A stretch of 54,554 nt of DNA from positions 1-54,554 of the forward strand of contig JAZQFH010000037.1 of the NCBI GenBank assembly GCA_045539425.1, written 5' to 3'. How positions within the stretch are numbered: the stretch's first letter is position 1; each line of letters begins with the position of its first letter. Source of the stretch: RUG14871 sp045539425 (lineage in GTDB: Bacteria; Bacillota_I; Bacilli_A; Erysipelotrichales; Erysipelotrichaceae). Positions 43,489 to 51,744 of the stretch are shown here, in pieces. Below the pieces are notes generated by a model. That model made no database searches. It had not been told where the DNA came from and saw nothing but the letters and a program-made list of their open reading frames with translations. The position numbers and the translations under genes are program-made.

Positions 43489-44076
43489 TTAGTCTTCCTT
43501 GCTCAGATTTGTGCTGCGTGCGTTACGCTTTGCCAATAAGAACAGTAACGGAATACCGACAATGATCTGTACCGATGCGTTAGACGCAAAAGCGGACAGG
43601 CACTGGCTCCAGGTAATTGTTAACTCATTGGAGTACCATAAATAAGTTAATAACGGAGTAACAACACCAAATGCAACCAGGTTGCCGACGATGACAGTGA
43701 TCGCATAGATCACAGCCTGTTTTGTAGTAAAGACGCCGTCATTGATTCTTGCGCCATACAGCGGCAGTAAACCAACGAAGAAAGCCAGGACGCCGTTGCC
43801 GACGGACCAGTCAAACCAGAAGCCCCAACCACCGATCAGGTCAGCAATCACGTTTCCGCAGAATGCCATTAATGCGGCAGGCAGCGGACCGAATAAGGCA
43901 CCGACGATAACATCGATGACCATTGCTGTCGTGAGGGATGTGTTCGTGAAGACTCTGATACCGCCGTAATTCATTAAAACACCGTACAGTGCTGCACCGA
44001 TGGCAACACCGACAACTGTTTTCGTGTCCCACTTACCGACGATCATCTTTCCTACGGATTCTTTTCTCTGTGTCAT
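43489..44076 (-). CDS. ECF transporter S component (UPF0397/PF07155-like)
   Basis: This 195-residue, about six-helix protein is of the ECF S-component class often labelled riboflavin-type (UPF0397). The opening TKTVVGVAIGAALYGVL is the helix that docks on EcfT (an A-x3-A-like pattern). GALFGPLPAALMAFCGNVIADL and WFDWSVGNGVLAF are typical for UPF0397 proteins. Its real ligand is unknown; the riboflavin label is a family guess. The ATG at 44076 has GGGGGAG 7 nt upstream; a longer open frame reaching 44205 crosses the attenuator and is not used. It is the first structural gene of the operon. Confidence 0.88.
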   Translation of the reverse strand: MTQRKESVGKMIVGKWDTKTVVGVAIGAALYGVLMNYGGIRVFTNTSLTTAMVIDVIVGALFGPLPAALMAFCGNVIADLIGGWGFWFDWSVGNGVLAFFVGLLPLYGARINDGVFTTKQAVIYAITVIVGNLVAFGVVTPLLTYLWYSNELTITWSQCLSAFASNASVQIIVGIPLLFLLAKRNARSTNLSKED

Positions 44077-44118
44077 GATTTTTCTCCCCCTTATCACTAG
44101 GATAAAATATGGTAAAAA

Positions 44119-44149
44119 CGAAAAAAGCCTCGCCAGAGGACGAAGTCTT
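44119..44149 (-). terminator. leader terminator (attenuator) upstream of the ECF operon
   Basis: On the minus strand CTTCGTC (44139-44145), loop CTCT and GGCGAGG (44128-44134, two G-T pairs) form a 7-bp stem, followed by C and six T (44121-44126). It lies before the first gene, not after one. The 5' arm can instead pair as ACGAA-AGAC-TTCGT, so the two hairpins exclude each other. Confidence 0.6.
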
Positions 44150-44162
44150 TCGTTGTACCAGC

Positions 44163-44237
44163 TTATCTGATCTGTTTCCAGATATCTGCATGTAACGGAT
44201 GCCACCGCCTTCTTTCAAAGGAGCTCAGAGCATCCAT
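44163..44237 (-). CDS. leader peptide, 24 codons
   Basis: This small ORF reads 24 residues and stops with TAA. It has a strong ribosome site (AGAGGGG, 6 nt before the ATG) in the leader of the ECF operon. The peptide carries three consecutive Arg and a Trp at residues 9-12 and another Trp at residue 20. It ends 14 nt before the competing-hairpin pair. This is the classical layout of attenuation by ribosome stalling or speed. Too short for family recognition; conservation has not been tested. Confidence 0.5.
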   Translation of the reverse strand: MDALSSFERRRWHPLHADIWKQIR

Positions 44238-44300
44238 TTTTTACCCCTCTCTCAAAAAGACAACAGGAAAAGGCAGATCCTCTTCTTCGCTTATATGCCT

Positions 44301-44329
44301 ATTATAAAGCCCTCCCCCTGATTTTTCAA
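44301..44329 (-). promoter_or_regulatory. promoter of the ECF operon
   Basis: TTGAAA (44324-44329) and TATAAT (44301-44306) are 17 bp apart on the minus strand. The untranslated leader would be about 215 nt to the ATG at 44076. The leader also folds on its own: GGATGC/GCATCC closes a hairpin over the first half of the leader peptide, and ATCTG-GAAA-CAGAT follows. Confidence 0.75.
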
Positions 44330-44344
44330 CCGCACCCGATTCAC

Positions 44345-44383
44345 GAAAAAAGCAGATCAGCGTAGCGATGCTGCCGTATCTGC
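44345..44383 (-). terminator. terminator of the reductase-like operon
   Basis: The outer stem GCAGAT/ATCTGC encloses a second CAGC/GCTG stem and is followed by six T on the minus strand. Confidence 0.75.
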
Positions 44384-44391
44384 CTTTCTTT

Positions 44392-45006
44392 TTATAATCT
44401 GAGTTCGCCTAGTCCGCTTTTTTTCAGCAACACTGCCCCATAGAGGAAAGCCGACTGCCCTACAATATTGATGAGCTGGGCAATCCAGTTCATGTAGCTT
44501 TGTGTAAAGTCCTTACTGGAAAGATACCCCATGCACAGACTGAGCAGGAAGGAAACGATGAAACAGATTACCGCACCGTTCTGCTTCAGCTTCCGGCTGA
44601 GTTTGACAAGGATGAAATCCATTGCACCAAGTCCCAGACACATCATGCTGACAAAGATCATGGTTCCCTTAAACAGGACTGGGGCTGCAACCTCATAAAG
44701 CGCACCCTGCGGATGATACCACATGGCAATCAAGGCGATTCCGCATAAGAGGAAGCCCAGTGCCTGCGTCGGAAACATCAGGCTGTTCAGCACTTCAAAG
44801 TCACAGACTCCCGCCGCATACAGCAGTTTATAGGTTGCCTTGGAGAAACCGGCAATAAACACATTGATGCTGCCTGCGGAGAACAGAGCGAATGCCCCTT
44901 TTGACATTTTGTTATACAGCGCTCTCTGTAGTTTCACTGCTCCGAAAAGAAACAGGACGACAGGGATATAATCCACAAGCGCCATCGGAATACTGAAATG
45001 CTTCAT
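44392..45006 (-). CDS. membrane protein of unknown function
   Basis: This 204-residue protein has about six hydrophobic segments with short loops and no soluble domain. I recognise no family. It is the third gene of an operon with an NAD(P)-binding epimerase-like protein and a DUF1295 reductase-like protein. The ATG at 45006 is preferred over a GTG three codons upstream, but neither has a good ribosome site, so it may be translated by coupling. Context suggests a role in lipid or isoprenoid metabolism; this is inference. Confidence 0.7.
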   Translation of the reverse strand: MKHFSIPMALVDYIPVVLFLFGAVKLQRALYNKMSKGAFALFSAGSINVFIAGFSKATYKLLYAAGVCDFEVLNSLMFPTQALGFLLCGIALIAMWYHPQGALYEVAAPVLFKGTMIFVSMMCLGLGAMDFILVKLSRKLKQNGAVICFIVSFLLSLCMGYLSSKDFTQSYMNWIAQLINIVGQSAFLYGAVLLKKSGLGELRL

Positions 45007-45024
45007 GAGAATCACGCTGTTCTG

Positions 45025-45816
45025 TTATTTGCGTTCCACTTTATTCAAATGGTACAGCGGTAAGAGCGGGAACAGGATCGGAGTGCTGTCCGCATAACGA
45101 ATATATTCCGGATCGTTTCCATAGTTTTTCTCATGACGTTTTTCCAGTCTCTGCGCACCGTTGATCATGACCACAAGGATCAGAAGATAGCCGAGAGCGA
45201 CTACGATCCACTGTGCTCCGCTCACTGCACCGAAGCCGGAGACGAATAAGCCGGTCCAGACCAGAATTTCAGAGAAATAGTTCGGGCAGCGCACAAACCT
45301 ATAGAGACCCGTATCGCAGAAGCGCTTCGGATTGATTTTCTTCGCATCGCTCTTCTGCTTGTCGGCAAGAGCTTCGCCCAATACACCGAGTAATGTAATC
45401 AGTAAGCCGAGATAAAGCGCAACATTATCTTTCGCACCGTTCACAACACGGTACGTCAGAGCCGCCGTCTGAGCATCGTACATTGCCGCGCAGTAGATCC
45501 ACATGAATAAGGACACAAAGATCGGAACTTTCTTGGTGGATCCCGTGGAATCCAGAATCTTCTTGTAGTTGGCATTCTTCAGCTCACGCATGAGCAGGAA
45601 GTAACCCAAACGGAAACCGTAAACCACTAGGACCAGATCAAAGAGTTTTACGATCAGGCTGGATGTTTTGAAAAACATGACGAGCTGTGCCAGACCGATT
45701 CCCATGACCGCAAAACCGTATCCTACGGACATGAACCAGACCAGCTCCTTAAAGCCGAAGCTGCAGCAGACTAAAGCCACCACAAACAGAATTTTAATCG
45801 CATTCGGGAAGACCAT
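45025..45816 (-). CDS. DUF1295 / steroid 5-alpha-reductase-like membrane enzyme
   Basis: This 263-residue membrane protein has several helices. The C-terminal signature GLYRFVRCPNYFSEILVWTG matches the NADPH-binding region of the DUF1295/steroid 5-alpha-reductase and isoprenylcysteine methyltransferase-like group. Bacterial members reduce or methylate lipids, and some reduce bile-acid or steroid double bonds. The downstream gene starts 19 bp after its end. Substrate is not determined by sequence. Confidence 0.82.
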   Translation of the reverse strand: MVFPNAIKILFVVALVCCSFGFKELVWFMSVGYGFAVMGIGLAQLVMFFKTSSLIVKLFDLVLVVYGFRLGYFLLMRELKNANYKKILDSTGSTKKVPIFVSLFMWIYCAAMYDAQTAALTYRVVNGAKDNVALYLGLLITLLGVLGEALADKQKSDAKKINPKRFCDTGLYRFVRCPNYFSEILVWTGLFVSGFGAVSGAQWIVVALGYLLILVVMINGAQRLEKRHEKNYGNDPEYIRYADSTPILFPLLPLYHLNKVERK

Positions 45817-46682
45817 TATTTCTTACCCCCGAAATATTTGCCGATGTATTCCTTGAAAGAAGCATCTCCCGTGACATCCTTGCCAACCAGATCGTGGGAG
45901 AGTGTCCACTTGGAGAACAGAATAATATCGTGTTTTCCTTCCTTCTTGATCTTCGGCAGATTCGCCAGGATACCGAACAGCCAGATCGGTGCCCATTTGA
46001 TCTTCACCGGTTTACCGGCAGCGTCAAAGCACAGTTTGGCCATTTCCTCATATGTATAGGTTTCCTTGCCGCCAACTTCATATGTCTTGTTGGTATCCAG
46101 CATATGCTCCACCACAAAGGCCGCAAAATCCGGACAGTCAACGACGTTCGCCTTGACATTGCCATAGCCTTTTAACAGCTGCATTTCGCCTTTTTCCACA
46201 TACGGTTTGAACACCTTGGCAATATCGTAGAAGTAGCCGGTCGGACGGTAGATGACATATTCCATATTTCCCTTCTTCAGCTCTTCTTCCACCATATACT
46301 TCGCATGCAGCATCGGGACCTTCTCTGCTCCCGGCTCATCACAGGCGATAACGGAGATGTAATTGAATTTCTTCACATTTGCGCGTTTCGCTTCTTCATA
46401 AAGATTGATATTTCCCTGATAGTCGATATCATAGGCTGTAAAGCGGGTGGATGCACCGGTCAGACCCATGGTCGTAATGACAACGTCCGCACCGTCGCAT
46501 AAGCCTTTCAGTGTGTCCTTCTTTGTCGCATCAATGCTGACAAAGCGGTAGTCTGTTTTGTTGAGTCCTTCGACATCTCTCTCCTTCAGATCCGCTGCGA
46601 TGACTTCATGTTTTTTCGCAACCAGAACTTTCAGGATCTCCGCACCGAGATTGCCGAATGCCCCTGCTAATACTACTTTCAT
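45816..46682 (-). CDS. NAD(P)-binding epimerase/NmrA-like protein
   Basis: This 288-residue protein has an N-terminal Rossmann fold with GAFGNLGAEI (residues 7-16, the NmrA-like Gly-rich loop) and a later YRPTGYFYD, typical of the atypical short-chain dehydrogenase (NmrA/extended SDR) group. The catalytic Tyr-x3-Lys of classic SDRs is not clear. It is first in the operon (GGAGG 4-6 nt before the ATG) and is followed by the reductase-like gene by a one-base overlap. It may reduce or sense a lipid ketone; function inferred. Confidence 0.8.
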   Translation of the reverse strand: MKVVLAGAFGNLGAEILKVLVAKKHEVIAADLKERDVEGLNKTDYRFVSIDATKKDTLKGLCDGADVVITTMGLTGASTRFTAYDIDYQGNINLYEEAKRANVKKFNYISVIACDEPGAEKVPMLHAKYMVEEELKKGNMEYVIYRPTGYFYDIAKVFKPYVEKGEMQLLKGYGNVKANVVDCPDFAAFVVEHMLDTNKTYEVGGKETYTYEEMAKLCFDAAGKPVKIKWAPIWLFGILANLPKIKKEGKHDIILFSKWTLSHDLVGKDVTGDASFKEYIGKYFGGKK

Positions 46683-46735
46683 AACTCCTCCTTATTATCT
46701 CTCACGTAAGCTGTTGAACCACCTTTGCGAAGCAG

Positions 46736-46761
46736 CACTACGTGAAATCTTTCACATAGTG
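46736..46761. promoter_or_regulatory. 26-bp palindromic operator
   Basis: Arms CACTACGTGAAA (46736-46747) and TTTCACATAGTG (46750-46761) flank TC and match at 11 of 12 positions. The site is 14 bp downstream of the -10 of the reductase-operon promoter, where a repressor would block elongation. The regulator gene is not adjacent. Confidence 0.65.
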
Positions 46762-46774
46762 AAAGTACAATATT

Positions 46775-46803
46775 ATTGTATCGCTCCTTCATGTAAAATT
46801 CAA
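46775..46803 (-). promoter_or_regulatory. promoter of the reductase-like operon
   Basis: TTGAAT (46798-46803) and TACAAT (46775-46780) are 17 bp apart on the minus strand. Confidence 0.7.
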
Positions 46804-46808
46804 ACAAG

Positions 46809-46833
46809 CAAAAAGCCGGAGATTCCTCCGGCT
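46809..46833 (-). terminator. terminator of the ABC importer operon
   Basis: The stem AGCCGGAG/CTCCGGCT with a four-base loop is followed by TTTTTG on the minus strand. Confidence 0.92.
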
Positions 46834-46838
46834 TCGCC

Positions 46839-48485
46839 TTATTTGATATCCAGACTTCCGAGGCTGATGTACTTCCCGTTCTTTCTGGAGAACAGCAGCA
46901 CATTGTTTCCCTTGAATTCAATATTCGTCTTGTCGCCGATCTTATAGACAACTCCGCCGAACATGACGCCGGTCAGAATATAGTTGCCGATGGCAACACG
47001 GACTGTCGTTTCCATACCGGTCGGCATGGAGGAGTAGATTTCCCCTTCCAGACCGCCTTCCTTGCTGATCTTGATCAGTTCCGGACGGACACCGAGGACA
47101 AAGTCTTCTTCCCCCAGAACGATCTCATCGCCGTAGTCTTCTTTTTCATCGACCTGGGCAATGTGATATTTGAATACCGTGTCCTTGTTTCCTTTTTCCA
47201 CATAGCCCTTCTGTGCGGCTTTGCGTTTCTTTTCTTCCAACAGTTCCGCTTCCAGAGCGGCATCATCTTCATACCACTTCTTGATATCGAATTTCTTCCG
47301 CGGATGGAATGTGACCGTCTTATCGTCAAAGACCGTTAAACTGAAGGATCCGTCTTCATTCTGTGTACCCTTGGCATCAATGAAGTTGATGGACGGATTT
47401 CCGACGAAGTCCGCAACAAACAGATTAGCAGGAGTATCATAAACCGTTAACGGTGCTTCATACTGCTGTAATACACCGTTATCGATCAAGCAGATCTTGG
47501 TTGCCAGCGTCATGGCTTCCATCTGGTCATGCGTGACATAGACAAATGTACTGCCTGTTTCCAGGTGTAGACGCTGTAATTCCGAACGCATCTCCAGACG
47601 GAGTTTCGCATCCAGGTTACTTAACGGTTCATCCATGAACAGTACGGACGGTTCCGGTGCCAGTGTACGGGCAATGGCCACACGCTGCTGCTGGCCGCCG
47701 GAGAGTTCTGCCGGATAGCGGTCCATGAACATTCCGATCTTTACGATACGGGAGACACGGCGGACACTCAGATCGATTTCCTCTTTGGAAAGCTTGCGGA
47801 CCTTGCGGACCGGAGCTCCGTTTTTCATATAGACGAAGTTCTCATCCAGCGTCATTCCGTTGGAAGCGGCTTTGGAGCGGATCGCTTCGATTTCCTTCTT
47901 CAGCTGCTCACTCTTTTCCTTTGCGAGGCCACGCAGATCTTTTGTATCCTGAAGCTTTAAGCCCATCAAAGCCTTTGCGGTATAGGTCGAGATTTCAAAG
48001 CGGTCGATCAGTTTGATGTTCAGCTTGTTCTCGTCCAGTTTGCCTTTTCTGTCGTAGCACTCTTCCACGACCTTTATGACTTCTTCCGGACGTTCCAGTA
48101 TTTTGACAAGTGCGGCTTTTGTTCTGCCGTCAAAGTCGATTTCATTCATTTCCTCTTTGACGTTGGTCAAACCGAAGGAAATGTTCTGATAGACCGTCAT
48201 ATTCGGCCATAAGGCATAGTTCTGGAACAGGAATCCCACTTTCCGTTTATTGGCCGGAATATTGATTCCTTCTTCCGAGTCGAATACCACGCGGTCTCCG
48301 ATGGTGATCTTGCCGCTGGTCGGGGTCTCCAAACCCGCGATCATACGTAAGGTTGTTGTTTTTCCGCAGCCGGACGGGCCTAACAGGGTAACGAAGGCAT
48401 TGTCTTCAATGACCATGTTCAGGTCTTCCACGGCGTAGAATTTATCCCAGCGTTTGGTAACATGTTCTAATGTAATTTTTGGCAT
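46839..48485 (-). CDS. ABC importer ATPase with a large inserted domain
   Basis: This 548-residue ATPase is of the MalK/UgpC/FbpC type. Walker A GPSGCGKTT (36-44), Q-loop Gln88, signature LSGGQQQRVA (261-270), Walker B VLFMDEP (281-287) and a His in VTHDQMEAM are intact. Between Gln88 and the signature lie about 170 residues instead of about 45, so an insertion of roughly 125 residues (about 110-235, Lys/Glu-rich, helical) sits in the helical subdomain. The C-terminal TOBE-like part is also enlarged (about 380-450, charged). It is third in the operon after the binding protein and permease; GGAGG precedes the ATG. Confidence 0.92.
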   Translation of the reverse strand: MPKITLEHVTKRWDKFYAVEDLNMVIEDNAFVTLLGPSGCGKTTTLRMIAGLETPTSGKITIGDRVVFDSEEGINIPANKRKVGFLFQNYALWPNMTVYQNISFGLTNVKEEMNEIDFDGRTKAALVKILERPEEVIKVVEECYDRKGKLDENKLNIKLIDRFEISTYTAKALMGLKLQDTKDLRGLAKEKSEQLKKEIEAIRSKAASNGMTLDENFVYMKNGAPVRKVRKLSKEEIDLSVRRVSRIVKIGMFMDRYPAELSGGQQQRVAIARTLAPEPSVLFMDEPLSNLDAKLRLEMRSELQRLHLETGSTFVYVTHDQMEAMTLATKICLIDNGVLQQYEAPLTVYDTPANLFVADFVGNPSINFIDAKGTQNEDGSFSLTVFDDKTVTFHPRKKFDIKKWYEDDAALEAELLEEKKRKAAQKGYVEKGNKDTVFKYHIAQVDEKEDYGDEIVLGEEDFVLGVRPELIKISKEGGLEGEIYSSMPTGMETTVRVAIGNYILTGVMFGGVVYKIGDKTNIEFKGNNVLLFSRKNGKYISLGSLDIK

Positions 48486-48490
48486 TGTTT

Positions 48491-50302
48491 TTATCCTCCG
48501 ATTCCTTCATCCAGACTGGCACCCGTGACCTTGTTTACGATCGTATTACTGATTAAGATCGTAACGATCAGGATCAGATTGATGCCGCTGGAGAATGCGT
48601 ATAATCCCATTTCGTCAAAGTAGTCCAGTGTGGTAGACAGGATGAATCCCTGCGTACACAGCAGCATGAATAAGCTCAGCTCTCTCAAGCACGTCATAAA
48701 CGGTAAGAGGAAGCCGCTGATGATACTGGACTTCTGAATCGGAATGATGATCCTCGTCATCCGCTTGATCCACGGAACATCCTGAATAATGGCCGATTCC
48801 TCAATTTCTCCAGACAGCTGCAGCATGGAGTTCAAAGCACTACGGGAGGCGAACGGAATGTATTTGACCGTACCGACAATGATCAGAGCCGTATAGGTGT
48901 TGAACAGGTTGATCTTATCGCCGGAGAACAGGATGAAGTAGGCAACGCCGACCGCAACGGACGGCATCAGATACGGCAGGAAGGCCATGGAGTTGACATA
49001 TCCCGCCAGCTTGCCCTTTCGATTCTTACTGACCGCATAACCGATCAGAGTCCCGATGGTTCCGGCAAACAGGCAGCAGCACACCGCAACCAGGATCGTT
49101 CCCTTGAAGGCGGACCAGATGGTCTTGTTGTAGAGGATACCGAACTGACCGTACATGCCGTTTTCCGTAACGTTTTCCGAAGTGATCCACCACTTTGTCG
49201 TCAGGTTATTGACATTGTGGGTATACAGGAAGGAATAGTCGCCCGGGTTCGGCAGGAATGTTTCAAATGCGAACGAGATGATCGGGAAAATGGATGTGAA
49301 GAAGGTAATGAATACCAGTACGATCGCAATCGCATATTTTCCGACTTTGCCGAGGTTGACCTTGGAGATCTGGCCGCTCTTGCCGGTGACTGTCGTATAG
49401 TTCTTCCGGGAGTGCAGGCTCATCTGGTTTAAGAACATGATGGCCACGCCGAAAAGCATCATGATGATGGCCAGGATACTGGCCTCTCCGGCATATTTGT
49501 CATTCATGGAGACATATTTGGTAGCCAGTGTGGTCAGGCCCAGATAATGCGGTACCGGGTAGGAACCGATGGCACTTCCGACGACTAACAGAATCGTCGA
49601 GAGGATGGCCGGCTTGATCATCGGCAGCGTCACTCTGGTAAGAATCTTCCATGGCGGCGTATCCAGGATGGTTGCCGCTTCTTCCAGGTTGGCGTCCATA
49701 TTCTTGAAGATGCCGCCGATCAGAATGTAGGCAAACGGAGCATAGTGCAGTCCCAGAATCAGAATGGACGGGAAGAGTCCCTTGCACCACCATAACGGCA
49801 TATTGATATGGAACAAGGTCGCAAAGAGACCGTTCGATGTTCCGGTTATGGCATTGGAGTTAAACAGGTTCTGCCATACGACCGCCAGTGTCCACTGCGG
49901 CATGATATACGGGAAAATAAAGATTGAACTCAGATACTTCCGGAACGCCATATTGGTCCGGGTAATCAGGTAGGCAAAGGATCCGCCGAAGATGATGGCA
50001 ATGGCACATGATCCGATTGCCAGCAGCACTGTATTCCAGAGCGGAACCCAGAGGTTGTTCTTTGCCATGGAACTGGTAAATAAGTCCACATAGTTTACAA
50101 TGCTGTACCCTGAGGTTTTCCCGGTCAGATACGCATCAATGGTCCCCGGATGGATCTTGAAGGTATCTTCCACAATGGCGATGATTGGCGCAATTGTCGT
50201 AAAGGTAACTAAGATCCCCGTTAAAACCAGGATCGTATTGTACGGCTTGGAGAAGAATGTGCGGACATTATTCCACATGATTTTCATTTTTTTGTTGTTC
50301 AT
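48491..50302 (-). CDS. ABC importer permease, two domains fused (FbpB/ThiP type)
   Basis: This 603-residue membrane protein has two copies of the binding-protein-dependent permease domain, each with six helices and an EAA loop, EEAATILDTPPWKILTRVTLP near 210 and ESAIIQDVPWIKRMTRIIIP near 520. The fused layout is typical of iron(III), thiamine and aminoethylphosphonate importers. A plausible substrate cannot be chosen without homologues. GAGGAG precedes the ATG by 5 nt. Confidence 0.92.
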   Translation of the reverse strand: MNNKKMKIMWNNVRTFFSKPYNTILVLTGILVTFTTIAPIIAIVEDTFKIHPGTIDAYLTGKTSGYSIVNYVDLFTSSMAKNNLWVPLWNTVLLAIGSCAIAIIFGGSFAYLITRTNMAFRKYLSSIFIFPYIMPQWTLAVVWQNLFNSNAITGTSNGLFATLFHINMPLWWCKGLFPSILILGLHYAPFAYILIGGIFKNMDANLEEAATILDTPPWKILTRVTLPMIKPAILSTILLVVGSAIGSYPVPHYLGLTTLATKYVSMNDKYAGEASILAIIMMLFGVAIMFLNQMSLHSRKNYTTVTGKSGQISKVNLGKVGKYAIAIVLVFITFFTSIFPIISFAFETFLPNPGDYSFLYTHNVNNLTTKWWITSENVTENGMYGQFGILYNKTIWSAFKGTILVAVCCCLFAGTIGTLIGYAVSKNRKGKLAGYVNSMAFLPYLMPSVAVGVAYFILFSGDKINLFNTYTALIIVGTVKYIPFASRSALNSMLQLSGEIEESAIIQDVPWIKRMTRIIIPIQKSSIISGFLLPFMTCLRELSLFMLLCTQGFILSTTLDYFDEMGLYAFSSGINLILIVTILISNTIVNKVTGASLDEGIGG

Positions 50303-50327
50303 ACAAACTCCTCTTCTCTGTTAAGGA

Positions 50328-50364
50328 AAGTGCCCTTATAGAATCTACTCCTATAAGGGCACTT
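50328..50364. other. intercistronic hairpin between binding-protein and permease genes
   Basis: A perfect 14-bp inverted repeat, AAGTGCCCTTATAG/CTATAAGGGCACTT, with a nine-base loop and no T-run, lies between two co-oriented genes. Such hairpins protect the upstream mRNA from 3' decay and raise binding-protein levels over the permease. Confidence 0.75.
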
Positions 50365-50406
50365 CAATTCCTGTATGTTATGAAATATGGTTGTTTCTAA
50401 AGATTT

Positions 50407-51744
50407 TTAACCTTTATACTTTGTCAGCGTTTCAATCCAGCTGCCGACCGTGAATGCGACGGATGCGCAGTATTCCGGATCTTCGACAACCAGTTTGCCT
50501 TCCTTGATCCACCATTCATAACCGCGGTCGTTCTTGGCTTCAAATACTGTCACGCCATCGACGACGCCGCCCTGGGAATGATGATATTTTTCTTCGTTCG
50601 CTGCTAAGACCTGCGGATTGGAAGAATAACCGCCCATATCCTTGCCCCATGCGGAGAAGCCGTCAACTGTTTCGACCATGTAGGCGATAAAGGCACATGC
50701 TGTCCACGGTAACGGAGAGTTGTCTGTGACAAAGAGGTAATGGCAATATGCATAGCCGCCCATACCCTGATAACCGTCCTGATATGCCGCAACCTTAATG
50801 TTGTTTACGGAGACGGAGTCACTTTCTTCAACGGAACGCAGTTTGGAGTAAACCAGTAAACCGAACTGGTCTGTGGCACTCTTATCAACTAAAGTGTTGC
50901 AGATCGGGCCGTCATCTGTCTGTGCGGAATAGCTTTCCACCCAGAGTTTGATCCATGCCAGAGCGTATTTGCCGTTTTCACCTAAACCGAGGTCTTTGGC
51001 ATCTGCTTCCATGGCAGTGATTGTCGGTTCGAAGTATGCCTTTTCAGCATCACTTAATTTGTCATATGCATCTTTCAGATTTGCTGCATATTCGTCTTTG
51101 GTTAACATGTACAGGAAGTTCTTACCGACGATTTCAGAGTCGATATCCATGAATAAGCCATGTTCACCTTCAGCGACGAAGTCCCAGCAGTTGTCATATG
51201 TCTTGGAACCTGTGCAGTTGTATTCGAAGACTTTGTTTAATGTCTGCAGCGGCAGGTATCCTTTATAGTCTGCAGCTGTTGTTCCGTTTGCTTCAGCCCA
51301 TTCTTTCGGGATGAATCTGTCCAGAATACCCGTCTGTACCATCTTGGATTCGATCTGGTTACCATCCTGAATCAGAGTCATGGCGAATGTGCCTGTTTCC
51401 TTTAAGCTGTCGGCTGTCAGCTGATCGAAGATTTTGTTGTTCTTCGGCTGCTGCCATTCGAAATCCATACTGTAGTTCGGATCGATTGTCTTCAGATAAT
51501 CAATAAATAACGGTAATGCGGATTTACCACGGCTGGAGTTGCCCAGTCCATAGAATGTCTTGCCATTGGATTCTTCGATAGCCTTCTTGGCCAGTTCTTC
51601 CAATGTCATGCCCTGTGCTTCCGCAATAATCTGCTGGACTGCGGATTTTTCTTCTGCAGGTTTGTCCGGTGTGTTGTTATTGCTGCAACCCGTGAAGGAG
51701 AGCACCATCAACGCACTTAAAATGACGATCAAAAGTTTTTTCAT
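50407..51744 (-). CDS. ABC importer substrate-binding lipoprotein
   Basis: This 445-residue lipoprotein has a signal peptide ending in SFTGC (Cys20) followed by a short Asn/Pro/Glu linker. The body is a two-lobed extracellular solute-binding protein that resembles the group paired with FbpB/ThiP-type permeases. It has four or more Cys residues in the mature part, which is uncommon. It begins the operon of binding protein, permease and ATPase. TATAAT at 51798-51803 (minus) is a likely -10. The substrate is unknown. Confidence 0.88.
   Translation of the reverse strand: MKKLLIVILSALMVLSFTGCSNNNTPDKPAEEKSAVQQIIAEAQGMTLEELAKKAIEESNGKTFYGLGNSSRGKSALPLFIDYLKTIDPNYSMDFEWQQPKNNKIFDQLTADSLKETGTFAMTLIQDGNQIESKMVQTGILDRFIPKEWAEANGTTAADYKGYLPLQTLNKVFEYNCTGSKTYDNCWDFVAEGEHGLFMDIDSEIVGKNFLYMLTKDEYAANLKDAYDKLSDAEKAYFEPTITAMEADAKDLGLGENGKYALAWIKLWVESYSAQTDDGPICNTLVDKSATDQFGLLVYSKLRSVEESDSVSVNNIKVAAYQDGYQGMGGYAYCHYLFVTDNSPLPWTACAFIAYMVETVDGFSAWGKDMGGYSSNPQVLAANEEKYHHSQGGVVDGVTVFEAKNDRGYEWWIKEGKLVVEDPEYCASVAFTVGSWIETLTKYKG

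Noticed and set aside
44077..44205. A 43-residue N-terminal extension of the ECF S component
   Set aside because: It would read through the attenuator hairpins, has no ribosome site and is not of membrane-start type. The ATG at 44076 has an excellent GGGGGAG.
44080..44300. T-box or a known riboswitch in the ECF leader
   Set aside because: There is no TGGNACCGCG-type T-box core and no recognisable SAM, TPP, FMN, cobalamin, purine or THF motif. The small ORF plus competing hairpins explains the sequence better.
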